A stretch of 35,030 nucleotides of DNA from Acidobacteriota bacterium (GCA_021800255.1 JAJYZC010000041.1:1-35030), one strand, 5' to 3'; shown: positions 24,952-33,835, numbered from the stretch's first letter. Made by a program: numbers and translations. The notes: generated by a model from the sequence alone, not told the origin.

Positions 24952-26412
24952 ATGCCTGAACCATTATGTGATATTGGCCTCATCGGCCTTGCTGTTATGG
25001 GACAGAATCTTATTCTTAACATGAACGACCATGGCTTTAAGGTGGCCGCTTTCAACCGTACCGTTTCCAAAGTGGATGCTTTCCTGGCCAACGAAGCCAA
25101 GGGCACGCAGGTGGTGGGCGCACACACCATGGAAGAGTTTGCCGGTCTGCTCAAGCGGCCGCGCCGCGTGATGCTCATGGTCAAGGCCGGCAGCACCGTA
25201 GACGAGATGATCGGTCACGTGCTGCCCTATCTGGAGCCAGGCGACATCATCATCGACGGCGGCAACTCGCTCTATACCGATTCGACCCGGCGCACCAAAG
25301 ATCTGGCCGCCAAGGGCATTCTGTTCATAGGCACCGGGGTTTCGGGCGGCGAGGAAGGGGCGCGCAACGGTCCCTCGATCATGCCCGGAGGCAATCCCGC
25401 CGCCTGGCCGCACGTCAAGCCCATCTTCCAGGCCATTGCCGCCAAAGTGGAGGATGGAACGCCCTGCTGCGACTGGGTGGGCGAAGACGGCGCCGGCCAC
25501 TTCGTCAAGATGGTCCACAACGGCATCGAGTATGGCGACATCCAGTTGATCTGCGAGGCCTACGATCTGCTTCATCGCTGGCTAGGACTGAACGACGACG
25601 AACTGCACACCGTCTTCACGCAATGGAACCAGGGCGAGCTGGACAGCTATCTGATCGAGATTTCCAGCCACATCTTCGCCAAGAAGGACGACGACGGCCA
25701 GCCCTTGGTGGATAAGATTCTGGACACCGCGGGCCAGAAAGGCACGGGCAAATGGACGGTCATCAGCGCGCTCGATCTCGGCCAGCCGGTTACCCTGATC
25801 GGCGAATCGGTCTTCGCACGCTGCCTGTCGGCGCTGAAAGACGAGCGTGTGGAAGCGTCCAAGATTCTTCGCGGGCCCAAGCTGAAGCCCCCCGCGGGCG
25901 ACCGCGCCGCTCATATTGAGAATGTGCGCCGCGCGCTTTATAGCTCCAAGATCGTTTCCTACACCCAGGGGTACATGGAGTTGCGCGCCGCGGCCAAGGA
26001 GTACGGCTGGAACCTGAACATGGGCGGCATCGCGCTGATGTGGCGTGGAGGGTGCATCATCCGCAGCCAGTTCCTGGGCAAGATCAAGGCCGCCTTCGAC
26101 AAGAACCCCGGCCTCGAAAATCTGCTCTTGGACAGCTTCTTCTATCGCGCCGTAAACAAATACCAGGCCTCGCTGCGCCGGGCGGTCGCGCAGGCCATCA
26201 AGGCCGGCATTCCCACCCCGGCGTTCTCCACGGCGCTGGCGTTCTTTGACGGCTACAGGTCCGCGCGCCTGCCGGCCAATCTGCTCCAAGCCCAGCGCGA
26301 TTACTTCGGCGCCCACACCTACGAGCGCGTGGATCAGCCGCGCGGTCAGTTCTTCCACACCAACTGGACCGGACACGGAGGGCGGGTTTCGTCGTCTACC
26401 TATAACGCATAA
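24952..26412 (+). CDS. gnd: 6-phosphogluconate dehydrogenase, decarboxylating
   Basis: 486 residues, the long dimeric form. It oxidises 6-phosphogluconate to ribulose 5-phosphate and CO2, making NADPH in the oxidative pentose phosphate pathway. Signatures: IGLIGLAVMGQNL (dinucleotide fold), FIGTGVSGGEEGARNGPSIM (substrate loop), and KMVHNGIEYGDIQLICEAY (catalytic lysine and substrate contacts). The C-terminal tail is of the GHGGRVSSSTYNA type. GGAGGG lies at a good distance before the ATG. It is monocistronic in appearance; repeat copy B begins 10 bases after the stop. TAAAAT at 24928-24933 could be a -10 element, but no convincing -35 was found. Confidence 0.97.
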   Translation: MPEPLCDIGLIGLAVMGQNLILNMNDHGFKVAAFNRTVSKVDAFLANEAKGTQVVGAHTMEEFAGLLKRPRRVMLMVKAGSTVDEMIGHVLPYLEPGDIIIDGGNSLYTDSTRRTKDLAAKGILFIGTGVSGGEEGARNGPSIMPGGNPAAWPHVKPIFQAIAAKVEDGTPCCDWVGEDGAGHFVKMVHNGIEYGDIQLICEAYDLLHRWLGLNDDELHTVFTQWNQGELDSYLIEISSHIFAKKDDDGQPLVDKILDTAGQKGTGKWTVISALDLGQPVTLIGESVFARCLSALKDERVEASKILRGPKLKPPAGDRAAHIENVRRALYSSKIVSYTQGYMELRAAAKEYGWNLNMGGIALMWRGGCIIRSQFLGKIKAAFDKNPGLENLLLDSFFYRAVNKYQASLRRAVAQAIKAGIPTPAFSTALAFFDGYRSARLPANLLQAQRDYFGAHTYERVDQPRGQFFHTNWTGHGGRVSSSTYNA

Positions 26413-26421
26413 CCGGGCCGG

Positions 26422-26539
26422 CTATAGCATTGCCGGAAAAGGTGTAGACCGGAACCGCTCCTGCGGAGTGGATTTTTCCTCAAGAAAAATCCACTTTCGC
26501 GGCTCTCAATCGTTCCCAGTATTTCCGAAAATGCCGTAG
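26422..26539 (+). repeat. 118-bp nested-palindrome repeat, copy B
   Basis: It starts CTATAGCATT and ends AAAATGCCGTAG. The central hairpin is AGTGGATTTTTC (26466-26477), loop CTCAA, then GAAAAATCCACT (26483-26494), a perfect 12-bp stem. Compared with copy A, one pair has changed from C-G to T-A with both arms altered, so the stem is preserved. The left terminal repeat has drifted (TTGCCGG for TTTTCGG). It lies between gnd and ispA, downstream of both. Confidence 0.9.
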
Positions 26540-26686
26540 TTCCAGCACATTTCATCCACCCGATGCGGAGGGCTGATAGCGGTCGCAGGGCTGCTATGGA
26601 CGGAAAGCCCTCCAAAGGCGGGCTGCCAAACGGCGTCCGAAACGGGAAAGATCACTGCGCAGCGCAGGGCTCTGCCGGAGAAGTTC

Positions 26687-27586
26687 TCAATTCTTCCGGT
26701 CTACCAAATAGCGGGCCACGGACTTCAGCCCCTCCGCCCGGCTGGCGTAAGGCTCCAGCGCCGCAAACGCCTCTTCGATCAACTGCGCGGCGTCGCACCG
26801 GCTCTGCTCGATCCCGTAGATCGCCGGCCAGGTGGCCTTTTCCGTGGCCGCGTCCTTGCCCGCGGTCTTGCCCAGGTGCGCTGAATCCACGGTCATGTCG
26901 AGCACGTCGTCCACGATCTGGAAGGCCAGGCCCGCCTTGCGCCCGAAGCGGTCCAGGCGCGCAACATCTTCGGCGGTGGCGCCGGCGTAAATCCCGCCGC
27001 TGACCACGCTGGCTCGGATCAACGCGCCCGTTTTAGCGCGATGGATCTTCTCCACCAGTTCCGGAGTGGGCTTCAGGTGCTCGCTCTCGATGTCCAGAAC
27101 CTGCCCGCCGATCATGCCTTCCACACTGCCCACGGCGTTGGCAATGATCCCGATGATCTGGACCGCAGCAGCGGGCCGGCAATCGAGCCCCGCCAGCACC
27201 TCGAAAGCGCGCGTCTGTAAGGCGTCGCCCGCCAGGATGGCGATGGCTTCGCCGAAGACCACGTGGCAGGTGGGTTTGCCCCGGCGCAGGTCGTCGTCAT
27301 CCATGGCCGGCAGGTCGTCGTGGATGAGCGAGTAGGTGTGCAGCATCTCCAGCGCAGCGCCCAGCCGCTCAATGCCTTTCGGCAATGCGCCGGCAATGGT
27401 CACTCCCGCCTGCATGGCCAGCACCGGCCGCAGCCGCTTGCCCCCGGCAAAAACCGAATGCCGCATGGCCCCGTGAATCGACTGAGGCACGGTCTCCAGG
27501 CTGGGAATCAGCGCCTCCAGAGCGCGGTCCGTCAACTCCGCGCCCTCCTGAATCAGGGATTTCACGTCCGCAGGCATCGAACTCAT
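26687..27586 (-). CDS. ispA: Polyprenyl synthetase, farnesyl/geranylgeranyl diphosphate synthase type
   Basis: 299 residues. It condenses isopentenyl diphosphate with allylic diphosphates in isoprenoid biosynthesis, in the cytoplasm. The first aspartate-rich motif is HDDLPAMDDDDLRRG (about 89-103, of the DDxxxxD bacterial type), with GGKRLRP just before it. The second is FQIVDDVLDMT. The short-chain type is suggested by length and by the DDxxxxD insertion. Product length (C15 or C20) cannot be read safely. The CPBP protease gene ends 60 bases upstream on the same strand, so the two are probably co-transcribed. Confidence 0.93.
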   Translation of the reverse strand: MSSMPADVKSLIQEGAELTDRALEALIPSLETVPQSIHGAMRHSVFAGGKRLRPVLAMQAGVTIAGALPKGIERLGAALEMLHTYSLIHDDLPAMDDDDLRRGKPTCHVVFGEAIAILAGDALQTRAFEVLAGLDCRPAAAVQIIGIIANAVGSVEGMIGGQVLDIESEHLKPTPELVEKIHRAKTGALIRASVVSGGIYAGATAEDVARLDRFGRKAGLAFQIVDDVLDMTVDSAHLGKTAGKDAATEKATWPAIYGIEQSRCDAAQLIEEAFAALEPYASRAEGLKSVARYLVDRKN

Positions 27587-27646
27587 GATAACCGAGGTTG
27601 GCTGCGGTTCGCTGCCGCGCGCAGGGCTATGCCGGTCGCCTCCATC

Positions 27647-28795
27647 TCATTCACGGCCCTTTGCAGCCTGCGGCTGTTTGCGGCCATACACCAGGAGCAA
27701 AACCGTCAACAACAGCAGGATCGCGCCCAGCACCAGCACGCTGCCTTCGGGGCCATCCGTGCCCCCACTCCAGAAAGCCTTGCCGGCGGGCATAGTGGTG
27801 AGGAAATGGCCCTTGGAAACCAATCCGCTGTCTGCGGTCCCGTAAAAAAAGGTCTCCGCCCAGTCCCAGGCGGCGTGGCAGCCGATCGCCCACCACGCCG
27901 AGCCGGTCACCCAGATGCTCACGCAAAACACAAAGCCGATTGCCGCCGCGGAAAAGATGCCTATCCAGTCTTCGCCGCCGTTGGTGGTGTGCAGAAAGCC
28001 GAACACGGTTGACGTAACCCAGGCCGCCTGCCAAAAGCTCGAGCCGGGCGCGCGTTTAAGATGGAGCGCCAGACAGGGCAACAGCAGCGCGGCCGCAATC
28101 AAGTAAACGCCGTAAACGCCGTGTCCTTTGGCCCGCACGGCCAGGTCCAGGCAGATGGCGCCGACAATCCCCAGCGCCCACCAGAAGTTGATCCCGCGCG
28201 TGAGCGTGAATTGCAGGTAGCAGCGAAAGGCGCCTTCCTCAAAGAAGCCGGTCAACAGGAACGCCAGAGCCCAGACAGCGCCAAAGCCCAGTAGGCGGGG
28301 GCCATTGAGCGCCACTGGCCCGAAGCGCAGCCAGCCGCCCCAAGCCAGCGCGCCGATCAGCGCCGAGAGCGCAACGAAACCGGCCGCCCATCCGAAGAAG
28401 AAATGCTGCGGCCGCCGCGGACCGCGCAGGTTGTAATCCAAAATGCGGCGGCGCTCGATCCGCGCCATCAGCGCGCCCGCCCCCAGGATTGCGAGCACCT
28501 GAAGCAACTCAGAGATCAACGTCTGGAAGGGCGAGAGGCTGGCTGGCGCGCCGGGATGCCGATGCCCGGTCAGCGTCCTGACGATCAGGCTCATCGCAAA
28601 CGCAATCGCGGCGGTGAAAAGGATGAAGAGGAACACCGACCAGCCGGCGCGCAGTCCTTGGCCGCCCACGAAGATCCAGCGCAGGCCGTGATAAGGTTCT
28701 TCGCCGGGACCCTCCGGACCGGGCGTAAGCGCCGTTTCTGAATCGCTCGCTGCGATCCCCGTTTCCTCCGTCACAGGCCTCTCATCCAAATCCAT
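27647..28795 (-). CDS. CPBP-family intramembrane metalloprotease
   Basis: 382 residues from the ATG at 28795, which has a strong GGAAGGAGG just upstream; the frame is open further, but that part has no support. An acidic, proline-rich cytoplasmic N-terminus of about 45 residues precedes eight or so membrane helices. The Abi/CPBP catalytic motifs are EEGAFR (about 186-191; E-E-x-x-x-R), FLHTTN, and GCHAAWDWAE near the C-terminus, which supplies the last histidine. Relatives are Rce1-type prenyl proteases and bacteriocin-immunity or membrane-protein processing enzymes. The gene precedes ispA, which makes prenyl donors; the link is suggestive, but prenylated substrates are not known in bacteria of this kind. 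Confidence 0.88.
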   Translation of the reverse strand: MDLDERPVTEETGIAASDSETALTPGPEGPGEEPYHGLRWIFVGGQGLRAGWSVFLFILFTAAIAFAMSLIVRTLTGHRHPGAPASLSPFQTLISELLQVLAILGAGALMARIERRRILDYNLRGPRRPQHFFFGWAAGFVALSALIGALAWGGWLRFGPVALNGPRLLGFGAVWALAFLLTGFFEEGAFRCYLQFTLTRGINFWWALGIVGAICLDLAVRAKGHGVYGVYLIAAALLLPCLALHLKRAPGSSFWQAAWVTSTVFGFLHTTNGGEDWIGIFSAAAIGFVFCVSIWVTGSAWWAIGCHAAWDWAETFFYGTADSGLVSKGHFLTTMPAGKAFWSGGTDGPEGSVLVLGAILLLLTVLLLVYGRKQPQAAKGRE

Positions 28796-29024
28796 GAACC
28801 CTCCTTCCGGCATCAAGGCCGCTTGTTTGCCGCATTGTACCGGCCCCATCGCCTTCCGCGAAAGCGCCATTTATGCAATCCCCGTAAGGGCCTCACCCTC
28901 CCGCGCGTTCTTCTGCCTGCGCGCGCCTCAGCCGTCTCTCCGCCTCGCCGGCCTGCTGACTCGCTGCCTTGCTGACTTCCTGCGAAAGCACGGAAACTCG
29001 GGAGCCGTCCTACACTATCTGCGG

Positions 29025-29564
29025 ATGCGTTTGTTCATAGGGATTCCGCTCGCGGATGCGGTCATGGCCGAGTTAGCAGAGGTTTGTGCGCGCCTGCGCT
29101 CCGCGGTGGACGGTCTGCGTTGGGCCACGCCTGAGACCTGGCACATCACCCTGCAATTTCTGGGCAACGCCACTGCTGAGCAGCACAACTGCCTCGCCGC
29201 TCGCCTCGCCGGTGTGGTCTCGCCTCCCGTTCCCATCCATCTCACCGCTTTGGGCGTCTTTGACCGCGCCGGCATCCTCTATGCCGGTGTCGATCTTGCG
29301 CCGGCGCTGATCTGGCTCCAGCAGCGCGTGGTGGCCGCAACCGCTCCTTGCGGCTTTCAGCCGGAGAACCGTCCCTTTCATCCCCACATCACGCTGGCCC
29401 GCACCAAAGGTCAGAACCGCGCCCGGCAACTCGCCGGACTGATGGCGAAACTGCGCGTACATCCGGAGTTCACCCCCTTCACCGCGCGCGAATTTCTGCT
29501 CTACGAGAGCCATCTCTCGGCGCAGGGTTCGAGATACGATGTCCGCGCCCGCTTCCCGCTATAG
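29025..29564 (+). CDS. thpR: RNA 2',3'-cyclic phosphodiesterase (2H family)
   Basis: 179 residues from the ATG at 29025. MRLFIGIPLADAVMAEL is the normal beginning, while the frame upstream to 28794 is not. The two catalytic HxTx motifs are HITL at 40-43 (HITLQFLG) and HITL at 121-124 (HPHITLART). The enzyme opens 2',3'-cyclic phosphates on RNA and can ligate tRNA halves in vitro; its cellular role is not settled. The stop codon TAG (29562-29564) lies inside the terminal inverted repeat of repeat copy C, so the last codons and the stop may have been supplied by the insertion. It is divergent from the CPBP gene. Confidence 0.93.
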   Translation: MRLFIGIPLADAVMAELAEVCARLRSAVDGLRWATPETWHITLQFLGNATAEQHNCLAARLAGVVSPPVPIHLTALGVFDRAGILYAGVDLAPALIWLQQRVVAATAPCGFQPENRPFHPHITLARTKGQNRARQLAGLMAKLRVHPEFTPFTAREFLLYESHLSAQGSRYDVRARFPL

Positions 29565-29675
29565 CATTTTCGGAAAAGGGGAAGACCGGGACCGCTCCTG
29601 CTGAGTGGATTTTGCCTTAAGAAAAATTCACTTTCACCGCTCTCAATCGTTCGCAGTATCTCCGAAATGCCGTAG
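29559..29675 (+). repeat. 118-bp nested-palindrome repeat, copy C
   Basis: It starts CTATAGCATTTTCGGAAA and ends TCCGAAATGCCGTAG. The central hairpin is AGTGGATTTTGC (29604-29615), loop CTTAA, then GAAAAATTCACT (29621-29632), with one mismatch and one G-T pair, so this copy has decayed more. One base is missing in the right terminal repeat. It overlaps the thpR stop codon and ends about 25 bases before the dapD stop, in the gap between these convergent genes. Confidence 0.9.
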
Positions 29676-29700
29676 CCGGCTGACTCGCCCGTCTCCGCCT

Positions 29701-30561
29701 CTATCGCAGCAGATCTTCGAGCGCGGTGCTCAAATCGGTCTTTTCGTCGCGGTACTTGACGATCACCGGCGCGTAAAGACTCAACCCCCAGGTTTCGCTC
29801 TTAGGATGGCCCTTGCCCCTAGCCACGGCGCGTGCGCCGGGCACGACTACCGCGTTTTGCGGAACGGTTAGCGGCAGATTGCCGGCTGCCCGCAGCACCT
29901 CGCCTGTTACCAGATCGAAGACCGGCGTACCGCGCGTGAGAATGGTTCCGGCGGCCAGCACCGCTCCCTTGCGCACGATTGTGCCCTCGTATACACCGCA
30001 ATTGCCGCCCACCAGCACATCGTCTTCGATGATGACCGGGCTGGCGTTCACCGGCTCCAGCACGCCGCCGATCTGCGCCGCCGCGCTCAGATGCACGCGC
30101 CTGCCGATCTGCGCGCAGGAACCCACCAGCGCGTGCGAGTCCACCATCGCGCCCTCGTCCACGTATGCGCCCGCGTTGATGTACATGGGCGGCACACAGA
30201 CCACCCCTCGCGCCACATACGCTCCGGCGCGCACCGAGGAACCGCCGGGAACCACGCGCACTCCGTTGCCCGCAGAAAAATGCCGCACGGGGTAGGTATG
30301 CTTGTCCACAAACGAGAGGCTTCCGGCCGCCATCTCTTCCAGCGCGCCCAGCCGGAATCCGAGCAGAATTCCCTTCTTGACCCACGCGTTCACCCGCCAG
30401 CCGGTTGGCGCGCTGGCCTCCGGCTCAGCCGCGCGCACCTCGCCGGCCTCGAGGGCGGAGCGCAGCGCGACAAAGGCGCTCATCGCCGCGGAATCGTTTG
30501 CCGCCGCTGCCCCGGCGGCAAAGTGCCGCTCAATCTCCTTTTGCAGTTGACTGATTTTCAT
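29701..30561 (-). CDS. dapD: Tetrahydrodipicolinate N-succinyltransferase
   Basis: 286 residues. It transfers succinyl from succinyl-CoA to tetrahydrodipicolinate in lysine and meso-diaminopimelate synthesis. An N-terminal helical domain (about 1-100) is followed by a left-handed parallel beta-helix of hexapeptide repeats (about 105-250), seen in [20 protein letters not shown] and [35 protein letters not shown] and the [20 protein letters not shown] segment are typical of DapD. The [20 protein letters not shown] end is also typical. DapD rather than DapH is supported by length and N-terminal domain. No other dap genes are in the window. Confidence 0.95.
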   Translation of the reverse strand: MKISQLQKEIERHFAAGAAAANDSAAMSAFVALRSALEAGEVRAAEPEASAPTGWRVNAWVKKGILLGFRLGALEEMAAGSLSFVDKHTYPVRHFSAGNGVRVVPGGSSVRAGAYVARGVVCVPPMYINAGAYVDEGAMVDSHALVGSCAQIGRRVHLSAAAQIGGVLEPVNASPVIIEDDVLVGGNCGVYEGTIVRKGAVLAAGTILTRGTPVFDLVTGEVLRAAGNLPLTVPQNAVVVPGARAVARGKGHPKSETWGLSLYAPVIVKYRDEKTDLSTALEDLLR

Positions 30562-30654
30562 GCCAATCCGAGTCTATCAACTCATGGAAGGGGCACATAG
30601 GAAGACAGCGTTGCCGGCTGCTGAAGGGTGGTATGGCCCGGCGCAGGATAATGC

Positions 30655-31002
30655 TCAAGCCGGTCCGGTGGGAAAAAATGCCTGCTTGTTTGCCGGCCGG
30701 CAGGGCAACGCGATGGGCCGTAGCCGGAAGGCATTCTTTCCCGAGGGGATCATCGCCAGTGCCATCGGCGCTTCGCCCAGCTTGCCGTAGAAGTTCTTCG
30801 CCTCCAGCCACGCGCCCAGCCGGGGATCGCAAATCTCCGGCCGGCCATCCCAAAACTCGGGCGCCAGTCCGCACTGGATCGCAAGATGATCCAGTTGTAA
30901 CTCGATCACCGCAATCTCTCGGGAGAAGTAACGCCTCACATTGTGCTCGCCCACTTGCAAGCCGATGAATGCGCGTCCCTTGCTTTGCGCTCTGACGACC
31001 AT
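30655..31002 (-). CDS. Small protein of unknown function
   Basis: 115 residues from the ATG at 31002, which has AGG six bases upstream; the longer frame to 31245 looks non-coding. The sequence [20 protein letters not shown] continues to a well-formed soluble protein with [40 protein letters not shown] and [19 protein letters not shown]. No signal peptide or helix was seen. WDG-RPEI-DPRL-WL is a distinctive run, but I do not recognise the family. The last 20 residues after FRLRP are low in pattern and may be read-through from an earlier ancestral stop. Lies upstream of dapD on the same strand with a 93-base gap. Confidence 0.55.
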   Translation of the reverse strand: MVVRAQSKGRAFIGLQVGEHNVRRYFSREIAVIELQLDHLAIQCGLAPEFWDGRPEICDPRLGAWLEAKNFYGKLGEAPMALAMIPSGKNAFRLRPIALPCRPANKQAFFPTGPA

Positions 31003-31363
31003 GCTTACCTGCCGTTTCGCGGCGGATGAGGTCAGTCTAAGAAGCCGGGTCAAGAGAAATTGCTTGGAAGAAAGGGAATTCACACTTGAGGTTCCTGATT
31101 CGAGACGCATTCCATGAAATGCCGATTCGGGAGAGCCTTCGGCGGCCCCTTCAACGCTTTTCCGCCACCGGATACGCCGGCGCTGCGGAGAAGGGCGGCA
31201 GAGCTGAAAAACAGGATGGTTGCAGGCCCGCCCGGCCATCCTCATCCCGTCTCTTCTTGTTGTGCTTCCGGTAGGGAGCGGTCAACGCGATGGCCTGCTT
31301 CTTCAACCGCTCCCGCAGCGGGCCGGAATGAGCACGGCCCTAGGTGAAACAAATGCTGGTGTA
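31003..31363. other. Intergenic region with one long inverted repeat
   Basis: No gene is supported in these 360 bases. GGGAGCGGT (31274-31282) and ACCGCTCCC (31306-31314) form a perfect 9-bp stem with a 23-base loop about 50 bases beyond the stop of the secreted protein gene at 31364. It could end or protect that leftward transcript, but there is no T-tract. The rest shows nothing I can name. Confidence 0.4.
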
Positions 31364-33289
31364 TTAAGGGGTCCCTGCCGCCGCAAAGGCGTCAAAGCTG
31401 TGCGGCAGCACTTTGACGCGAAAGATGGCTCTCTGGAGCGCGCCGGGAACGCCGCTATCTCCCCAGTGGTGCGGAATGGGCGGCGAGGCGATCTGCTCCA
31501 CCATCTGGCCGGTGGCGAGATTGCGCAGCGCCTGGGCATCGCCCTTCACGGCGATGGTCACCGTCACAGGAGTATTCCGGAACGACTGCACCACGAAGGT
31601 GTGGTTGCCGTACTCCATCAGGCTCACCTGGCTGGGAGCGTCCATCGTCTCCGGCAGGTCCCCGCCGATGTAGCTCCGCAGCGCGGTCAGCACGCCCTGG
31701 GGCAGCCGGTAAAGGTCGTTGAAGTTGTCCGGGATGGTGAGCACGTACAGGATGCCGTTGCCGTAGCGGTCCATCAGCAGCAGTGGAGCGCCGCGCCCAT
31801 TGGCCGTGCCGCGCACCAGGGGCCAGGCATCGTTGGTGATGTAGTCCACCTCCGGCACCATCAGCGGTTCAGAAGCGCCTAAGCTGGCGCCGTTGCCGGC
31901 TCCGTATGCGCCCCAGTACTCCGTGGTCAGAAGCTGATTGCCGGGCATCCGCAGCTCGCATATCTGCGCGATCTGCTCCGGAATCTTCCTGAGCAATCCG
32001 GTGGTGATGACCACATTGCCGCCCGCCATCAGGTGCGCTTTGATCTTGGCGAGAATCTGCGCATCGTGCGCGGCGGCTGCGGTCAGCAGAACGGTCTTTG
32101 CCTGCGTGGGGAAATAGGGGTACATTTCGATGGGAATTCCAATCTCGCCCAAATAGTCGGGCAGAAAGTCCTCGCCGGTGGAGTTCAGCGGACGGTAGAC
32201 GGCCACTCCAATGGGATTTCCCAGTTTGCCGACTATGGGATCAATCTCATTCAGAGCCTTGCCCGCCACGGCGGCAAAATCGGGCGTGGAATGCGGCCAC
32301 CAGGCCTGGTAATCGAAGCTGGTTTGCATATTCGCCCACCCGCCGCGATCGCCGGCAACCGCCGGCTGCAGCAGATTCGAATACTCGAAGAGCATGATCT
32401 GCGGAGCCTTGGCCAGCATCGTGTCCCATAGCTGCTCGGCGTAACGGTCCACGTAGCGGATACTGAAGGTGTCCACCCAGCCGCCGCCGTTGCGGCCCGG
32501 CGCGACGTTATCAAAATAACGGATGATCTCGTAGCTCTCGTACTGCTGGAGTTGCTGGTCCGTAATCACAGGGTCGCGCGTCTCGGTTCCCGTGTAGATG
32601 CCGTTGAAGATCGACGGTTCCACTGCCAGGTCATAGCCGTTGCCCTGGAAGGATGGGTACCAGTTGGGAAACTTGATGATGACCTTCACCTTGGGATTCA
32701 CCTTGCGCGCCGCGCCCACCACCAGGTCCCGCGCCACCTCGTCCATCAGCTTCAGCCGGAACTGAGACCAGCTTTGGTTGCCCTTTGCGGCGATATCCGA
32801 GGGTTCCTTGGTGTTATCAAAGAAGAAATCGTCGAGGATGATTTCGTTGAAGTGCTTGGCCGTAAACTCGGCCACGTGCTCCACATAGGCCCGGTCCGCG
32901 GCGTTGGTGTAGACGAAAGAGCGGAACTGTCCCGGCGAAAGGTCGCTGTACGCGATGCCGCCCGCCACTTCGACGCCGCGGTCCAAAAAGAATTTCTTTA
33001 CGCTCTCGATGAGCCGTCCGCTGGCCATCTCACGGCTGCGGTAGGTCTCGATGTAGACTTTGTTCACCTTCACGCCGGCGGAAATCTGCTTCCAGGTTGA
33101 CTCCAGATACTGCCGGTTGCTCATCCGCTCCACGATGTTGACGGGGATGTAGACCGCGACCTTGAAGTTTTTGTTCGCCGCCGGGGCCGCAACGGCCTCT
33201 TGCCCCGCAGCCTTTGAGGCAAAACCCACGGCCAAAATACACGCCAGCAGCGTCCCACACACCATGCCTGTCCGCAGAAATCTCCGCAT
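31364..33289 (-). CDS. Large secreted TIM-barrel-like protein, putative glycoside hydrolase
   Basis: 641 residues with a signal peptide (MRRFLRTGMVCGTLLACILA.., cleavage near residue 29). Residues about 42-330 read as a TIM barrel: strands KVAVYIPV, VNKVYIETYRS, VEVAGGIAYSD, HFNEIILDDFFFDNT (about 146-160) and VKVIIKFPNW (about 205-214). The ILDDFFF strand end puts two aspartates where GH-like barrels carry catalytic acids. Residues about 350-500 (PIGVAVYRPLNSTGEDFLPD, then HLMAGGNVVITTGLL) look like a Rossmann/flavodoxin-like domain as in beta-galactosidase trimerisation domains. A C-terminal beta-sandwich follows (NHTFVVQSFRNTPVTVTIAV). The overall plan resembles putative glycosidases of unknown substrate. 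AAGGGGGG precedes the ATG. No partner gene is adjacent. Confidence 0.75.
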   Translation of the reverse strand: MRRFLRTGMVCGTLLACILAVGFASKAAGQEAVAAPAANKNFKVAVYIPVNIVERMSNRQYLESTWKQISAGVKVNKVYIETYRSREMASGRLIESVKKFFLDRGVEVAGGIAYSDLSPGQFRSFVYTNAADRAYVEHVAEFTAKHFNEIILDDFFFDNTKEPSDIAAKGNQSWSQFRLKLMDEVARDLVVGAARKVNPKVKVIIKFPNWYPSFQGNGYDLAVEPSIFNGIYTGTETRDPVITDQQLQQYESYEIIRYFDNVAPGRNGGGWVDTFSIRYVDRYAEQLWDTMLAKAPQIMLFEYSNLLQPAVAGDRGGWANMQTSFDYQAWWPHSTPDFAAVAGKALNEIDPIVGKLGNPIGVAVYRPLNSTGEDFLPDYLGEIGIPIEMYPYFPTQAKTVLLTAAAAHDAQILAKIKAHLMAGGNVVITTGLLRKIPEQIAQICELRMPGNQLLTTEYWGAYGAGNGASLGASEPLMVPEVDYITNDAWPLVRGTANGRGAPLLLMDRYGNGILYVLTIPDNFNDLYRLPQGVLTALRSYIGGDLPETMDAPSQVSLMEYGNHTFVVQSFRNTPVTVTIAVKGDAQALRNLATGQMVEQIASPPIPHHWGDSGVPGALQRAIFRVKVLPHSFDAFAAAGTP

Positions 33290-33835
33290 CGTTCAGACCC
33301 CCCTTTGTGATTCGCTTCAGCATACTCTCTGCGGCCCGAAGCGAAAAAGAGCTTGGAGTGATTCTAAAGCAGACCAAAGCCGTGCAGCGGCACGGACCTG
33401 GTTAACCGGCAAGCGTGCAGTTCAGATGCGGACATGGGCAAGCATCTCCGTTGCGGCAGCTTAGGTGCATTGCTGCGCTTGGCCGGTCCGCAAAGTAAAG
33501 CGCCAACGCTGGCCGATTGAAGGCGGCAAACGGACGGCGCTGAACCAAGTACCATGGGTCCCGACTGTGGCTACCGGGCAGTATTGCGCTTCCGATTGCT
33601 GCTATAAAATTGAGTGGATTTTTTTGTTGACTTTTCGCTATTGCAATCGTGTTAATATGCAGCCAAGTGTATAAGGCGCTCCGGCTGGACGAGAGTAGGT
33701 ATCGTCGCGTTCCGTTGACGATCCGGGATCTCCGAACTCGTAGCCCCCACGATGAGGATTCCATAGGCCGCGGACAGCCGGAGGATCGCTAAAGTAAAAG
33801 ATGCATGCGGGTAACATCCGCAAGGGGCTGAATAG
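33290..33835. other. 545-base intergenic region, no gene seen
   Basis: Open frames here lack convincing starts and composition. The stretch around 33600-33660 is AT-rich compared with its surroundings. TTGACT (33627-33632) and TAATAT (33653-33658) are good hexamers but are 20 bases apart, too far for a standard sigma70 promoter; TTAATA one base earlier gives 19. It may still drive the small gene at 33836. GAGTGGATTTTT at 33611-33622 resembles one arm of the 118-bp repeat but is not extended. Confidence 0.3.

Noticed and set aside
33611-33622. GAGTGGATTTTT as a further partial copy of the 118-bp repeat
   Set aside because: Only 12 bases match one arm of the hairpin and the flanks do not continue the match; it may be chance in an AT-rich stretch.
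33627-33658. TTGACT and TAATAT as a promoter
   Set aside because: The hexamers are good but the spacer is 20 bases, so I do not list it as a promoter feature.
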